A stretch of DNA of 31,653 nucleotides, taken from positions 1-31,653 of the forward strand of contig JBQNAL010000020.1 of assembly GCA_052170475.1 (NCBI GenBank). Reading direction: 5' to 3'. The DNA comes from CAJPQU01 sp052170475. GTDB lineage: Bacteria; Bacillota; Negativicutes; Selenomonadales; Selenomonadaceae. Made by a program: the position numbers and the translations under genes. The notes under the pieces are model-generated. The model saw only the letters and a list, made by a program, of their open reading frames with translations. It ran no database searches and had not been told where the DNA came from. Shown piece after piece: positions 1 through 8,278 of the stretch. Numbering within the stretch: the first letter of the stretch is position 1; every line of letters begins with the position of its first letter.

Positions 1-80
1 GCATGAGGGACAAAGTTTAACACAACAATGCGACAATTAAACTTGCAATCTACCTGCCGCTGCGCGCCCCGCGCAAAAAC

Positions 81-109
81 TTGCGAACCCCGTGCGTTTT
101 CTATATAAT
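81..109 (+). promoter_or_regulatory. Promoter of the TrpX-like lipoprotein gene
   Basis: TTGCGA at 81-86 and a perfect TATAAT at 104-109 are separated by 17 bp, matching the housekeeping sigma-A pattern. The predicted transcript starts about 38 nt before the chosen ATG at 154. No riboswitch or T-box fits in that short leader. Confidence 0.8.
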
Positions 110-153
110 AGAATCATTCGTTTTCTTTATCTTTTATGCAGAGGGGTGGAATC

Positions 154-1167
154 ATGTTCATGACGACCATGCGAAAGGGGCTTGCCCTTGCTTTCGCCGC
201 CATGCTCACCGCAGGCCTTGCGGCGGGGTGCATGGGCAGCAATCCTCCGGCCGGTTCCGGGGGCGGCACAAAAAAGCAGTACAAGGTGGGGATCGTGCAG
301 CTCGTGGAGCACAGCGCGCTTGACGCAGCCAACAAGGGGTTTGTGGACGGGTTAAAAAAGCGCGGCTTCGAAGAGGGGAAGAACCTCACCATCGACCGAC
401 AGAACGCCCAAGCCGACCAATCGAACCTGCAAAACATCGGACAGCGCTTTTTGAGCAACAAAGTTGACCTCATCTACGCCATCGCCACACCGGCGGCGCA
501 GACCATGGCCAGCCTGACGAAGGAGATCCCCATCGTCGGATCCGCCATCACCGACTATGTGGGGGCAAATTTAGCGGCCAGCAACGAAGCACCCAAAAGC
601 AACGTCACCGGCACGAGCGATATGAGCCCCATCAAGGAACAGATCGATCTCCTGCAAAAGCTCTATCCAAACGCCAAGACCATCGGCACCATCTACTCTT
701 CCAGCGAGGTCAATTCCGAGGTACAGGTGAAGGCGATGAAGGAATACGCCGAGCGCAAGGGACTCAAAGTGGAAACCGCGACGATCTCGACGGTGAACGA
801 CATCCAGCAGGCGGCACAGAGCCTCGTCGGCAAAGTGGACGTCTTCTACGAGCCGACGGACAACGTGATCTCCTCGGCACTCCCCACGCTTCTTAGCATC
901 ACGACCCCCGCGAAAAAAGGGGTCATCTGCGGCGAACCGCACCAAGTCACCGCAGGGGCGCTCATCACCTACGGCATCGACTACTATAAATTAGGGATGC
1001 AGTCCGGCGACATGGCCGCCGATATTTTAGAAGGCAAGGCCAAGCCCGCCGCCATGCCCATCCAGACGGCGAAAGAGCTGCGCACCTTCATCAACAAAAA
1101 GACCGCCGCCGCTCTCGATCTCACGATCCCCGAAGAGATCAAAAAGGGCGCGGAGCTGGTAGAATAA
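154..1167 (+). CDS. ABC transporter substrate-binding lipoprotein (TrpX/DUF534 family)
   Basis: This is the extracytoplasmic binding protein of an ABC importer of the ABC_sub_bind family (TrpX-like; ligands are often aromatic amino acids, but the real ligand is unknown). The N-terminus has a basic start, a hydrophobic core and a lipobox LAAGC, so it should be lipid-anchored. It then shows the family features: a start IVQLVEHSALD, an IYAIATPAAQ segment and a hinge region IGTIYSSSEVNSEVQ. The ATG at 154 is preferred over the in-frame ATG at 136 because the Shine-Dalgarno AGAGGGGTGG (140-149) lies between them. Its permease and ATPase follow, but behind a terminator and a second promoter, so the binding protein can be made in excess. 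About 337 residues, normal for the family. Confidence 0.88.
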   Translation: MFMTTMRKGLALAFAAMLTAGLAAGCMGSNPPAGSGGGTKKQYKVGIVQLVEHSALDAANKGFVDGLKKRGFEEGKNLTIDRQNAQADQSNLQNIGQRFLSNKVDLIYAIATPAAQTMASLTKEIPIVGSAITDYVGANLAASNEAPKSNVTGTSDMSPIKEQIDLLQKLYPNAKTIGTIYSSSEVNSEVQVKAMKEYAERKGLKVETATISTVNDIQQAAQSLVGKVDVFYEPTDNVISSALPTLLSITTPAKKGVICGEPHQVTAGALITYGIDYYKLGMQSGDMAADILEGKAKPAAMPIQTAKELRTFINKKTAAALDLTIPEEIKKGAELVE

Positions 1168-1190
1168 ACCGCGACCGCCGCATAGAGAGA

Positions 1191-1223
1191 AAAAAGGCCG
1201 CCCCGCACGAGGGCGGTCTTTTT
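1191..1223 (+). terminator. Rho-independent terminator after the TrpX-like gene
   Basis: GGCCGCCC (1196-1203) pairs with GGGCGGTC (1211-1218) around a 7-nt loop. An A-run (1191-1195) on the left and a T-run (1219-1223) on the right extend the stem. Confidence 0.85.
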
Positions 1224-1234
1224 CGCGCCTTTCC

Positions 1235-1263
1235 TTGTATCCCATGTGTCGGTGTGCTATCAT
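1235..1263 (+). promoter_or_regulatory. Promoter of the permease-ATPase-AzlCD unit
   Basis: TTGTAT (1235-1240), a 17-bp spacer, then TATCAT (1258-1263). It sits between the TrpX terminator and the permease start and would drive the tightly packed genes from 1321 to 4092. Confidence 0.7.
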
Positions 1264-1320
1264 AAAAGAAACCGGCGCGCTTGCCCGCGCTTATTTTATT
1301 TCGATTGAGGGGACACGCAC

Positions 1321-2229
1321 ATGGACTTATTTGTACCGACATTATCCCAGGGGCTTCTCTGGTCCATCCTTGCCTTGGGCGTTTATCTGACGTTTCGCGT
1401 ACTGGACATCGCGGATCTCACCGTAGAGGGGAGCTTCCCCTTGGGGGCTGCCGTCGCCGCACGCCTTCTCTCGGAGGGCAGCGATCCCTTCGCCGCCATC
1501 TTCGCCGCCTGCTTGGCGGGGATGATGGCGGGCGTCGTCACCGGCTGGCTGACGACGAAGCTCAAGATCCCGGCGCTCCTCGCGGGCATCTTGACGATGA
1601 TCGCCCTCTACTCCGTCAATCTCCGCGTCATGGGGAAGGCCAATCTCTCCCTCCTGCGGCAAGAAACCCTCTTCACCCGCTTTGAAGCGTTCTTTGACGA
1701 TCGCCAATTCGTGATCCTCGCCGTGGGCCTTGCGGCGGTGCTTCTCCTCAGCCTCCTCTTTTACTGGTTCTTCGGCACGGAAATCGGCGCCGCGATCAGG
1801 GCCACGGGCTTTAACCCCCACATGATCCGCGCCAACGGCGTCAATACGGACGTCACCGTCATCTTGGGGCTGCTCCTCTCCAACGGCCTCGTCGCCATCT
1901 CCGGCGCACTCATCGCCCAGAGCAACGGCTTCGCCGACGTGGGCATGGGCGTCGGCACCATCGTCATCGGCCTCGCCTCCGTCATCATCGGCGAAGTCCT
2001 CTTCGGCGCGAACGGCTTCATGAAGCTCTTCTTCGGTGCGAACGGCTTTCTCATCTGCCTCGTCTCCGTCATCTTAGGCTCCATCGTCTACCGCGCCGTC
2101 ATCGCGCTGGTGCTAGAAATGGGGATGCCGCCGAACGACCTCAAGCTCTTCACCGCGCTCCTCGTCGCAGCGGCGCTCTCGCTTCCCCTCCTCCAAAGGA
2201 AGTTCCAAGCGCGAAAGGCGGTGAAGTAA
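1321..2229 (+). CDS. ABC transporter permease (TrpY-like, BPD_transp_2 family)
   Basis: An integral membrane subunit of about 302 residues, made almost wholly of hydrophobic helices (about eight to nine). It has the family signature near its N-terminus, FRVLDIADLTVEGSFPLGAA, and a cytoplasmic-loop segment GAAIRATGFNPHMIRANGVNTD that contacts the ATPase. It forms the pore for the ligand delivered by the lipoprotein encoded at 154-1167. The start is supported by GAGGGG about eight bases upstream. The ATPase ATG follows the stop codon directly, so the two are translationally coupled. Related to LivH/LivM-type permeases but in the TrpXYZ/YvrG-like branch; the substrate cannot be read from the sequence. 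Confidence 0.88.
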   Translation: MDLFVPTLSQGLLWSILALGVYLTFRVLDIADLTVEGSFPLGAAVAARLLSEGSDPFAAIFAACLAGMMAGVVTGWLTTKLKIPALLAGILTMIALYSVNLRVMGKANLSLLRQETLFTRFEAFFDDRQFVILAVGLAAVLLLSLLFYWFFGTEIGAAIRATGFNPHMIRANGVNTDVTVILGLLLSNGLVAISGALIAQSNGFADVGMGVGTIVIGLASVIIGEVLFGANGFMKLFFGANGFLICLVSVILGSIVYRAVIALVLEMGMPPNDLKLFTALLVAAALSLPLLQRKFQARKAVK

Positions 2230-3024
2230 ATGCTCGACATCCAGCACATCGCCAAGACATTCAATCCCGGCACCATCACGGAAAAGATCGCCCTGCGGGA
2301 TCTCTCCCTCCACCTCGAGCCGGGGGATTTCGTCACCGTCATCGGCGGCAACGGCGCGGGAAAATCCACCCTGATGAACTCCATCGCGGGTACCTTCTTC
2401 GTCGATCGCGGCACCATCCGCGTGGACGGCGAGGACATCACCCGCTGGCCGGAGCACCGCCGCGCCAAGTACATCGGCCGCGTCTTCCAAGACCCCATGA
2501 TGGGAACTGCCGCCGGCATGATGATCGAAGAAAATTTGGCCATCGCGTCGCGCCGGGGGCGCACCCCCTCGCTTCGCTGGAGCGCACCGAAAAGCGACCG
2601 GCAGAAGTTTCGTGATCTCTTGGCGACCCTCGGGCTCGGCCTTGAGGATCGGCTGGAATCAAAGGTCGGGCTTCTCTCCGGCGGGCAGCGGCAGGCGCTG
2701 ACCCTCCTCATGGCCACCATGGCCGATCCGAAGCTCCTCCTCCTGGACGAGCACACCGCCGCCCTCGATCCCAAGACCGCCGAGCAGGTGCTGACGCTGA
2801 CCATGGACATCGTGGGAAAGCGCCGTCTCACCACGCTCATGATCACCCATAACATGCGGGACGCGCTGCGCTTAGGCAATCGCCTCATCATGATGTACGA
2901 CGGCCGCCTCCTCATCGACGTGGCGGGGGAAGAAAAGAAGAACCTCAAGGTTCCCGACCTCTTGGCCATGTTTGAAAAGGCCGCGGGGAGCGAACTCACG
3001 AGCGACAGTTTGCTGCTCAGCTAA
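2230..3024 (+). CDS. ABC transporter ATP-binding protein (TrpZ-like)
   Basis: This is the nucleotide-binding subunit powering the TrpX-like importer. Walker A GGNGAGKST is at residues 39-47, the Q-loop is near VFQDPMMG, the ABC signature LSGGQ at 149-153, and Walker B LLLLDE with the catalytic glutamate near 173-174. The variant DEHTAALDP after Walker B is usual in this family, in place of DEPT. The H-loop histidine lies in MITHNM. The ATG abuts the permease stop codon with no intergenic base. About 264 residues, full length. Confidence 0.92.
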   Translation: MLDIQHIAKTFNPGTITEKIALRDLSLHLEPGDFVTVIGGNGAGKSTLMNSIAGTFFVDRGTIRVDGEDITRWPEHRRAKYIGRVFQDPMMGTAAGMMIEENLAIASRRGRTPSLRWSAPKSDRQKFRDLLATLGLGLEDRLESKVGLLSGGQRQALTLLMATMADPKLLLLDEHTAALDPKTAEQVLTLTMDIVGKRRLTTLMITHNMRDALRLGNRLIMMYDGRLLIDVAGEEKKNLKVPDLLAMFEKAAGSELTSDSLLLS

Positions 3025-3047
3025 GGAAGCGAGGAAAAACCCGTATC

Positions 3048-3791
3048 ATGGAAGAAAGAGAACCGCTCCTCGTGAGCCGCCGGGAAGTCATCGCGATGGG
3101 GGCGCGGGACGGCGTCCCCATCGCCTTGGCGTACCTCGTCGTGGGCTTTACCCTCGGCATCGCGGCAAAGAACGCCGGATTTACCCCTTGGCAGGGATTT
3201 TTAGCCAGCTTTTTCAACAATGCGTCCGCCGGAGAGTACGCCGCCTTCACCCTCGCCGCCGCCGACGCGCCCTACTGGGAGATGGCGCTGATGACCCTCA
3301 TCGCCAACGCCCGTTACCTCCTCATGAGCTGCGTCATCAGCCAAAAATTTGCCCCGGACGCACCGCTTCTTCACCGCGTCTTGGTGGGCTTTGACCTGAC
3401 GGATGAAATCTTCGGCATCTCCGTGGCGCGCCGCGGCACGCTCAATCCCTTCTACAATTACGGCGCGATGATGGTGGCGCTCCCCGGCTGGGCGGGGGGC
3501 ACGGTGCTGGGCATCTTGGCGGGCGAGGCGCTGCCCGCAGCTGCATTGAGCGCCCTTTCCGTCGCGCTCTACGGCATGTTCGTGGCCATCATCATCCCCC
3601 CCGCGAAGCTCGATCGCGTCGTCTTGGGGAGCGTCCTCCTAAGCTTTGCGGCAAGTTTTCTCTTTTCGCGAACAGAACCTTTCGCCCATCTTTCCAGTGG
3701 GACGCGCACGATCCTTTTGACGCTTCTCATCGCCGCCGGCGCAGCGGCGCTCTTTCCCGCCCGCGAAGAGGAGGATCGCCATGACCCATGA
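3048..3791 (+). CDS. azlC: AzlC family branched-chain amino acid exporter, large subunit
   Basis: A membrane protein of about 247 residues resembling AzlC, the larger half of the AzlCD branched-chain amino acid (and analogue) exporter. The N-terminal half has the family pattern GARDGVPIALAYLVVGFTLGI, then the conserved FNNASAGEYAAF and LIANARYLLMS segments. The last third is a run of hydrophobic helices. It begins 23 bp after the ATPase gene, and its last 11 bp overlap azlD. It is therefore probably part of the unit transcribed from 1235. In context, an exporter beside an amino acid importer suggests control of intracellular pools. Confidence 0.88.
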   Translation: MEEREPLLVSRREVIAMGARDGVPIALAYLVVGFTLGIAAKNAGFTPWQGFLASFFNNASAGEYAAFTLAAADAPYWEMALMTLIANARYLLMSCVISQKFAPDAPLLHRVLVGFDLTDEIFGISVARRGTLNPFYNYGAMMVALPGWAGGTVLGILAGEALPAAALSALSVALYGMFVAIIIPPAKLDRVVLGSVLLSFAASFLFSRTEPFAHLSSGTRTILLTLLIAAGAAALFPAREEEDRHDP

Positions 3792-4092
3792 CATCTACGT
3801 CTACATCCTCGTCATGAGCGCGGTGACGCTTGCGATCCGCATCCTGCCCTTGACGCTCATCCGCCGCCAAGTGAAGAGCCGCTTCCTCCGCTCCTTCCTC
3901 TTTTACGTCCCCTATGTGACGCTTGCCGTCATGACCTTCCCCGCCATCATCGACGCCACGCGCACGCCGACGGCGGGCTATCTCGCCTTTTGCGGCAGCA
4001 TCGCCCTCTCATGGCGGGGCTGGCGCATCTTCGCCGTCAGCGCCGCCGCCTGCGCCATGGTCTTCGCGGCGGAAGCGCTGCTCCTCGCCTGA
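3781..4092 (+). CDS. azlD: AzlD family branched-chain amino acid exporter, small subunit
   Basis: A 103-residue, four-helix membrane protein matching AzlD, the obligate small partner of AzlC. The conserved segments TLAIRILPLTLIRR and RSFLFYVPYVTLAVMTFPAII are present. Its start lies inside the end of azlC (11-bp overlap), the usual arrangement, implying coupled translation and equal stoichiometry. A strong terminator follows, closing the operon. Confidence 0.88.
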   Translation: MTHDIYVYILVMSAVTLAIRILPLTLIRRQVKSRFLRSFLFYVPYVTLAVMTFPAIIDATRTPTAGYLAFCGSIALSWRGWRIFAVSAAACAMVFAAEALLLA

Positions 4093-4133
4093 CGGGGCGA
4101 TTTTCGCCGGTGCGACAGGCGCCCCCGCGCACA

Positions 4134-4178
4134 AACAGGCGGTACCGCTCTGCGTCCAGGAACGGTGCCGCCTGTTTT
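4134..4178 (+). terminator. Terminator after azlD
   Basis: A 14-bp stem (4134-4147 with 4163-4176, one G-T pair) containing AACAGGCGG and its complement encloses a 15-nt loop and runs into TTTTC. A and T runs at the stem base make it usable on both strands. Confidence 0.8.
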
Positions 4179-4205
4179 CTTCTGTCCCCCGTCCTTCCCC
4201 TGCGG

Positions 4206-4234
4206 TTTACAAATGGGCGAAAGCCCGATATACT
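4206..4234 (+). promoter_or_regulatory. Promoter of the sodium:alanine symporter gene
   Basis: TTTACA (4206-4211), a 17-bp spacer and TATACT (4229-4234) lie 45 bp before the start codon. The spacer contains a small inverted repeat GGGCgaaaGCCC, which could be an operator or chance. Confidence 0.72.
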
Positions 4235-4278
4235 AAAGGAATCACGGCTAAACGGAAGACCGCAAAAAGGGAGTAGAG

Positions 4279-5667
4279 ATGCGCATGGCTGAATGGATAA
4301 AAAATGTGAACGATTTCGTCTGGGGACCGGTGATGCTGGCGCTCTTGGTCGGCACCGGCATCTTTTTGACGGTGCGACTGCGCTTTTTGCCGTGGCGAAA
4401 CCTCGGGTACGCCATTCGCCTGATCTTTCACGGAAAGGATCGTCACGCCGGGGACATCTCTCCCTTTCAATCGCTGATGACGGCACTCTCCGCCACCATC
4501 GGCACCGGCAACATCGTCGGCGTGGCGACCGCCATGGTCTTAGGCGGCCCCGGCGCCATCGTCTGGATGTGGATCAGCGCCGCCTTCGGCCTCTCGACGA
4601 AGTACGCTGAATCGGTCTTGGCGGTGAAGTACCGGGAGACGAACAGCGTCGGGGAAATGGCGGGAGGCCCCATGTACGCGATGAAAAATGGCATCGGCGG
4701 CTTCGTAGGGCGCGCCATGGCCGCCCTTTTCGCGCTCTTCGCCGTCTGCTCCGCCTTCGGCATCGGCAATATGACCCAAGCGAACTCCATCGCCGCCGCC
4801 TTGGAGACGAGCTTTGCCATCCCGCCCTACTTCTCAGGCGCCATCCTCACGGTCGCCTCCCTCGCCGTCTTGGTGCGGGGCATTCATAGCATCGGCAAGG
4901 TATCCAGCATCGTCGTGCCGGCGATGTCGATCTTCTACTTCCTCATGTCCATCGTGGTGATCATCGCCAACGCCGCCGCGCTTCCGGCAGGCATCGAGGA
5001 AATGCTGCACCTCGCCTTTTCCTTTGAGGCCGTGGCGGGCGGCGTCGGCGGCGCGACGGTCAGCTCGTTTTTGATGTCGCTTCGCTGGGGCGTCGCGCGT
5101 GGCGTATTCTCCAACGAGGCGGGGCTTGGCTCCGCCCCCATCGCGGCGGCGGCCGCCCGGACGGATCATCCCTCTCGACAGGGCTACGTCAATATGACCG
5201 GCACCTTCTTCGACACCATGATCGTCTGCCTTTTGACGGGGCTTGTCATTTCCTCCTCGGGCGCTTTAGGCACCATCGATCCCGTCACCGGCGCGCCCGT
5301 CTCGGGGGCGCAGCTCACCATCTTGGCCTTTCACTCGGTCTTTGGCGACTTTTCAAAACTCCTCGTGTCCGTCGCGCTGGCGCTCTTTGCCTTCTCCACC
5401 ATCTTGGGCTGGGAATACTACGGGGAAAAATCCCTCGAATATTTGGTGAAGGATCGCCGCGCCGTCATGGCCTACCGGGTAGCGTTCGCCCTCGTCACCT
5501 TCGTCGGCGCCACCACGACCCTCGACCTCGTCTGGAACTTCTCCGACACCATGAACGGCCTCATGGCCATCCCAAATCTCATCTCCCTTCTCTATCTCCA
5601 TAACGACATCGCCCAGGAATGTTTCGCCTACGAGAAAAATGTGATCCCCTTGGAGCGGCGGGGATAG
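4279..5667 (+). CDS. Alanine/glycine:cation symporter (AGCS family)
   Basis: A 462-residue inner-membrane transporter of the AGCS family (AlsT/AgcS), which takes up alanine or glycine with sodium. Diagnostic segments are GTGNIVGVATAMVLGGPGAI near residues 75-95, WISAAFGLSTKYAE, and the later SNEAGLGSAPIAAAAA and LGWEYYGEK blocks. About ten or eleven hydrophobic helices are visible. ATG 4279 follows GGGAG at five bases; ATG 4285 is a possible alternative. The gene is monocistronic, with its own promoter and a terminator just after the stop. The gene is intact and of normal length. Confidence 0.92.
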   Translation: MRMAEWIKNVNDFVWGPVMLALLVGTGIFLTVRLRFLPWRNLGYAIRLIFHGKDRHAGDISPFQSLMTALSATIGTGNIVGVATAMVLGGPGAIVWMWISAAFGLSTKYAESVLAVKYRETNSVGEMAGGPMYAMKNGIGGFVGRAMAALFALFAVCSAFGIGNMTQANSIAAALETSFAIPPYFSGAILTVASLAVLVRGIHSIGKVSSIVVPAMSIFYFLMSIVVIIANAAALPAGIEEMLHLAFSFEAVAGGVGGATVSSFLMSLRWGVARGVFSNEAGLGSAPIAAAAARTDHPSRQGYVNMTGTFFDTMIVCLLTGLVISSSGALGTIDPVTGAPVSGAQLTILAFHSVFGDFSKLLVSVALALFAFSTILGWEYYGEKSLEYLVKDRRAVMAYRVAFALVTFVGATTTLDLVWNFSDTMNGLMAIPNLISLLYLHNDIAQECFAYEKNVIPLERRG

Positions 5668-5702
5668 ACTTTCGCTCGAGGCGAAGGGGGAGACCCGTCA
5701 GA

Positions 5703-5744
5703 GAAAGCCCCCGCCCCCGCGGAACGCACGGGACGGGGGCTTTC
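5703..5744 (+). terminator. Terminator after the AGCS symporter
   Basis: An 11-bp perfect stem GAAAGCCCCCG (5703-5713) and CGGGGGCTTTC (5734-5744) encloses a 20-nt GC-rich loop. The following T-tract is short and broken (ATTT). Confidence 0.7.
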
Positions 5745-5746
5745 AT

Positions 5747-5775
5747 TTGACAGGGGTTTTATCGACCTTTATAAT
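5747..5775 (+). promoter_or_regulatory. Consensus promoter of serS
   Basis: TTGACA (5747-5752), 17 bp, TATAAT (5770-5775): both hexamers and the spacing are perfect consensus. The leader is only about 57 nt, so serS here is not controlled by a T-box. Confidence 0.9.
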
Positions 5776-5838
5776 GAAGAAAGCAAACGCGCCCCATCGC
5801 CATCGGCGGTCTTGGGATGTCGGCAGGAGGTCAGGGAA

Positions 5839-7116
5839 ATGTTGGATATGAAATTTGTCCGCGAGCATTTGGACGACGTGAAAAACATGCTGAAAAACCG
5901 GTGCAATGCGCTGTCGCTGGACGATTTTGAGGAGTTGGAGCAGCACCGCCGCGCCATCTTGGGCGAAGTGGAAGGGCTGAAGGGCGAGCGCAATAGGGTA
6001 TCGAAAACGATCAGCCAGATGAAGAAGAACGGCGAGGACGCGGCGAAATTGGTGGAAGAAATGCGCGGCGTCGGCGATCGCATCGCCCTCTTGGACGAGG
6101 ATCTGCGCGGCGTCGAAGCGCAGCTCAAGGACATCCTCCTCCATATCCCCAACATGCCGAAGGACGATGTCCCCCTCGGCAAAGACGACACGGAAAACCC
6201 GGAGATTCGCCGCTGGGGCAGCCCGGCGCAATTCCCCTTTACCCCGAAAGCGCACTGGGACATCGGCGAAGCGCTGGACATCTTTGACTTCGAGCGGGCG
6301 GCCAAGGTATCCGGCGCGCGGTTCACCTTCTACAAGGGGCTGGGCGCACGGCTGGAACGTGCCTGCATCAACTTCATGATGGATCTCCACGCCCGGCAGG
6401 GCTACACGGAAATGCTGGCGCCCTACATCGTGAGCCGCGACAGCATGATCGGCACGGGACAGCTTCCGAAATTCGCCGAAGACATGTTCAAGCTGGAAGG
6501 GCTGGAGCAGTACCTCGTCCCCACGGCGGAAGTCCCCGCCACGAATTACCACCGCGAGGAGATCTTGGACGGGGCGAAGCTGCCGGAGCATTACACCGTC
6601 TATACGGCCAGCTTTCGCGCCGAAGCGGGGAGCGCGGGGCGCGACACCCGCGGCCTCATCCGCCAGCACCAGTTCAATAAGGTCGAGCTCATCAAGTTCG
6701 TCCTGCCGGAGACGTCATGGGCGGAATTGGAGGGCATGACGCAAGACGCCGAAGAAGTCTTAAAGCTCCTCCACCTCCCCTATCGAGTCGTGACGCTCTG
6801 CACGGGCGACATGGGCTTCACCTCGGCCAAGACCTACGACATCGAGGTCTGGATGCCGTCCCAAGACCGCTATCGGGAGATCTCCTCCTGCTCCAACTGC
6901 CTCGACTATCAGGCGCGGCGGGCGAACGTCAAATTCCGCCGCAGCCCGAAGGAAAAGCCCGAATTCGTCCACACCCTGAACGGCTCCGGCCTCGCCGTAG
7001 GGCGCACGGTAGCGGCGATCATCGAAAACTATCAGCAGGCCGACGGCTCCGTCCTCATCCCCGAAGCGCTCCTCCCCTACATGGGCGGAGCGAAAGAGAT
7101 CCGAAAGCCAGAGTAA
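5839..7116 (+). CDS. serS: Seryl-tRNA synthetase
   Basis: A class II aminoacyl-tRNA synthetase that charges tRNA-Ser (and tRNA-Sec) with serine in the cytoplasm. The N-terminal MLDMKFVREHLDDVKNML begins the long antiparallel coiled-coil arm (about residues 30-100). Class II motif 2 is FRAEAGSAGRDTRGLIRQHQF and motif 3 is GSGLAVGRTVAAIIENYQ. The ATG at 5839 is chosen because AGGAGG (5825-5830) lies eight bases upstream; an in-frame ATG at 5812 has no ribosome site and adds non-family residues. 425 residues, standard for bacterial SerRS. Confidence 0.97.
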   Translation: MLDMKFVREHLDDVKNMLKNRCNALSLDDFEELEQHRRAILGEVEGLKGERNRVSKTISQMKKNGEDAAKLVEEMRGVGDRIALLDEDLRGVEAQLKDILLHIPNMPKDDVPLGKDDTENPEIRRWGSPAQFPFTPKAHWDIGEALDIFDFERAAKVSGARFTFYKGLGARLERACINFMMDLHARQGYTEMLAPYIVSRDSMIGTGQLPKFAEDMFKLEGLEQYLVPTAEVPATNYHREEILDGAKLPEHYTVYTASFRAEAGSAGRDTRGLIRQHQFNKVELIKFVLPETSWAELEGMTQDAEEVLKLLHLPYRVVTLCTGDMGFTSAKTYDIEVWMPSQDRYREISSCSNCLDYQARRANVKFRRSPKEKPEFVHTLNGSGLAVGRTVAAIIENYQQADGSVLIPEALLPYMGGAKEIRKPE

Positions 7117-7454
7117 GAGACGCTTCCCCTATCATAGGGGAGGCGATGAAAGCAGGGCGTACCGCAGAGAAAAACACGCCAAGAGAGCGACTGCGGCGCG
7201 CCGCATCGCCCGCCCGGCACAAAGATGAAGGAAGCTCCTTCAAGATAAGCCCAACGACGAAACCGCCGCGCCCCACCATGGGACGCGGCGGTCTTTCTGC
7301 GCCGAAAAATACGGCAGTGACTTGCCTTCCTCGCATACCCCGCAAATGAAAATTTTTTGTCAAGACCTCTCTTTTTCTTTCCGCGGGTGATACCATCCTA
7401 TTCGTAAGTGATATAGGTGACCACCAACAGCCCACCACGGATAAGGTACACCCC
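7117..7454. other. Intergenic region between serS and hicB
   Basis: This 338-bp stretch holds no convincing gene. It contains a small stem just after serS (CCCCTAT/ATAGGGG, about 7126-7140, no T-tract) and a clear hairpin terminator at 7262-7297. A segment around 7384-7430 includes GTGATATA, a motif also seen in the hicAB promoter region. The rest looks unstructured. Confidence 0.6.
7262..7297 (+). terminator. Terminator downstream of serS
   Basis: ACCGCCGCG (7262-7270) pairs with CGCGGCGGT (7284-7292) around a 13-nt loop and is followed by CTTTC. It lies 146 bp past serS and is convergent with hicAB, so it may insulate both units. Confidence 0.72.
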
Positions 7455-7853
7455 TCATCCTTTCGTGAGTCCCAATTCGCGCAGGAGCGCGTTTTGCAAT
7501 AGATTGGAAAAATTGATGTTTCGCTCTTTGGCGAGCGTATCGAGCCATTTGGGCAACGACAACGTTTTTTTGACCGATTTTTTATTGTATTTTTTGTCGT
7601 ACGCCAACTTATCGAACGGCACCATCAAAGCGAACTGGTCTTTTTCCAGCGCCAACGCCTGCGGCAAAGAAGCCGCTGGGTAGTCGGCCGGAGCGACGCC
7701 CTCCAGCATCAACCCAATGGCCTCCTGCGCCATCGCCAGCGCCTCCTCCATCGTATCCCCCTGCGTCATACAGCCGGGAATATCCGGGATGAACACCGAA
7801 TACCCCTGCGTCTCCACTTGAAAAATCGCCGGATAAAAAACGATATGTGACAT
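7455..7853 (-). CDS. hicB: HicB family antitoxin
   Basis: The antitoxin of a type II HicAB system: it neutralises HicA and represses the operon. The N-terminal half is the degenerate RNase H-like HicB fold (YPAIFQVETQGYSVFIPDIPGCMTQGDTMEEALAMA). The C-terminus from about residue 95 (KKTLSLPKWLDTLAKERNINFSNLLQNAL) is a ribbon-helix-helix DNA-binding domain. ATG 7853 is preferred over ATG 7874 because the ribosome site CGGAGGGAG lies between them, six bases upstream of 7853. It is the distal gene, starting 17 bp after hicA. 132 residues, normal for HicB with an RHH domain. Confidence 0.92.
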   Translation of the reverse strand: MSHIVFYPAIFQVETQGYSVFIPDIPGCMTQGDTMEEALAMAQEAIGLMLEGVAPADYPAASLPQALALEKDQFALMVPFDKLAYDKKYNKKSVKKTLSLPKWLDTLAKERNINFSNLLQNALLRELGLTKG

Positions 7854-7870
7854 AGGCTTCTCCCTCCGAA

Positions 7871-8056
7871 TCATTTCAATCCCGCCTCTTTCAGCAGTTT
7901 TTGCTCCAATCCTTTATGCAGTTCTTTCGCGTGAACCTGGACAACCACGGTAATATTTCTCGCCGCATTGTGATATTTTTGGTGCGACCCGTTATTGCTC
8001 TTCACATAGATAAATCCATGTTTTTTGAGTAGTTGGATCATTTCTGTCGGTGTCAT
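7871..8056 (-). CDS. hicA: HicA family mRNA interferase toxin
   Basis: A 61-residue toxin with the double-stranded RNA-binding-like HicA fold. It cleaves mRNA independently of ribosomes when free of HicB. The family core is clear: MTPTEMIQLLKKHGFIYVK, then GSHQKYHN containing the catalytic histidine, then VQVHAKELHKGLEQKLLKEAGL. ATG 8056 is listed, but a GTG two codons upstream (8062) sits seven bases after the AAAGGGGG ribosome site, while the ATG is 13 bases away. GTG may therefore be the true start. Toxin precedes antitoxin, as in most hicAB loci. Confidence 0.92.
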   Translation of the reverse strand: MTPTEMIQLLKKHGFIYVKSNNGSHQKYHNAARNITVVVQVHAKELHKGLEQKLLKEAGLK

Positions 8057-8080
8057 AGGCACAGGCAATCCCCCTTTATT

Positions 8081-8109
8081 ATGATACGTGATATAACGTA
8101 TTGTGTCAA
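8081..8109 (-). promoter_or_regulatory. hicAB promoter with overlapping operator
   Basis: On the minus strand TTGACA (8109-8104) and TATCAT (8086-8081) are spaced by 17 bp. The spacer holds a perfect inverted repeat ATACGT-N6-ACGTAT (8084-8101). This is a good candidate operator for the HicB ribbon-helix-helix domain, giving autorepression. Confidence 0.8.
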
Positions 8110-8183
8110 GAAATGCCTTGCGCTTCGTCTTTGCTTTACAAACAAATGCCGCAAAAGAAGGAGAACGAAAGAGAAAAATTTCC

Positions 8184-8212
8184 TTGACTATTGTAAACAT
8201 GTAAAATATAAT
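8184..8212 (+). promoter_or_regulatory. livK promoter
   Basis: TTGACT (8184-8189), 17 bp, TATAAT (8207-8212), divergent from the hicAB promoter about 75 bp away. The leader to the livK ATG is about 60 nt. Confidence 0.85.
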
Positions 8213-8278
8213 AAGCCCATCATTCGTCAGGGGCGTAAAGGTACGGACACCGACGAAGTTTTTGAGGGAGGGATTTTC

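Noticed and set aside
5743..6669. Long minus-strand open frame (308 codons) opposite serS
   Set aside because: It is antisense to a clear essential gene; the composition is a shadow of GC-rich codon positions and no ribosome site or family motif is present.
7155..7297. T-box-like string (AGGGCGTACCGC) followed by a terminator after serS
   Set aside because: There is no space for specifier and antiterminator stems after serS, no gene follows on this strand, and serS itself has only a 57-nt leader.
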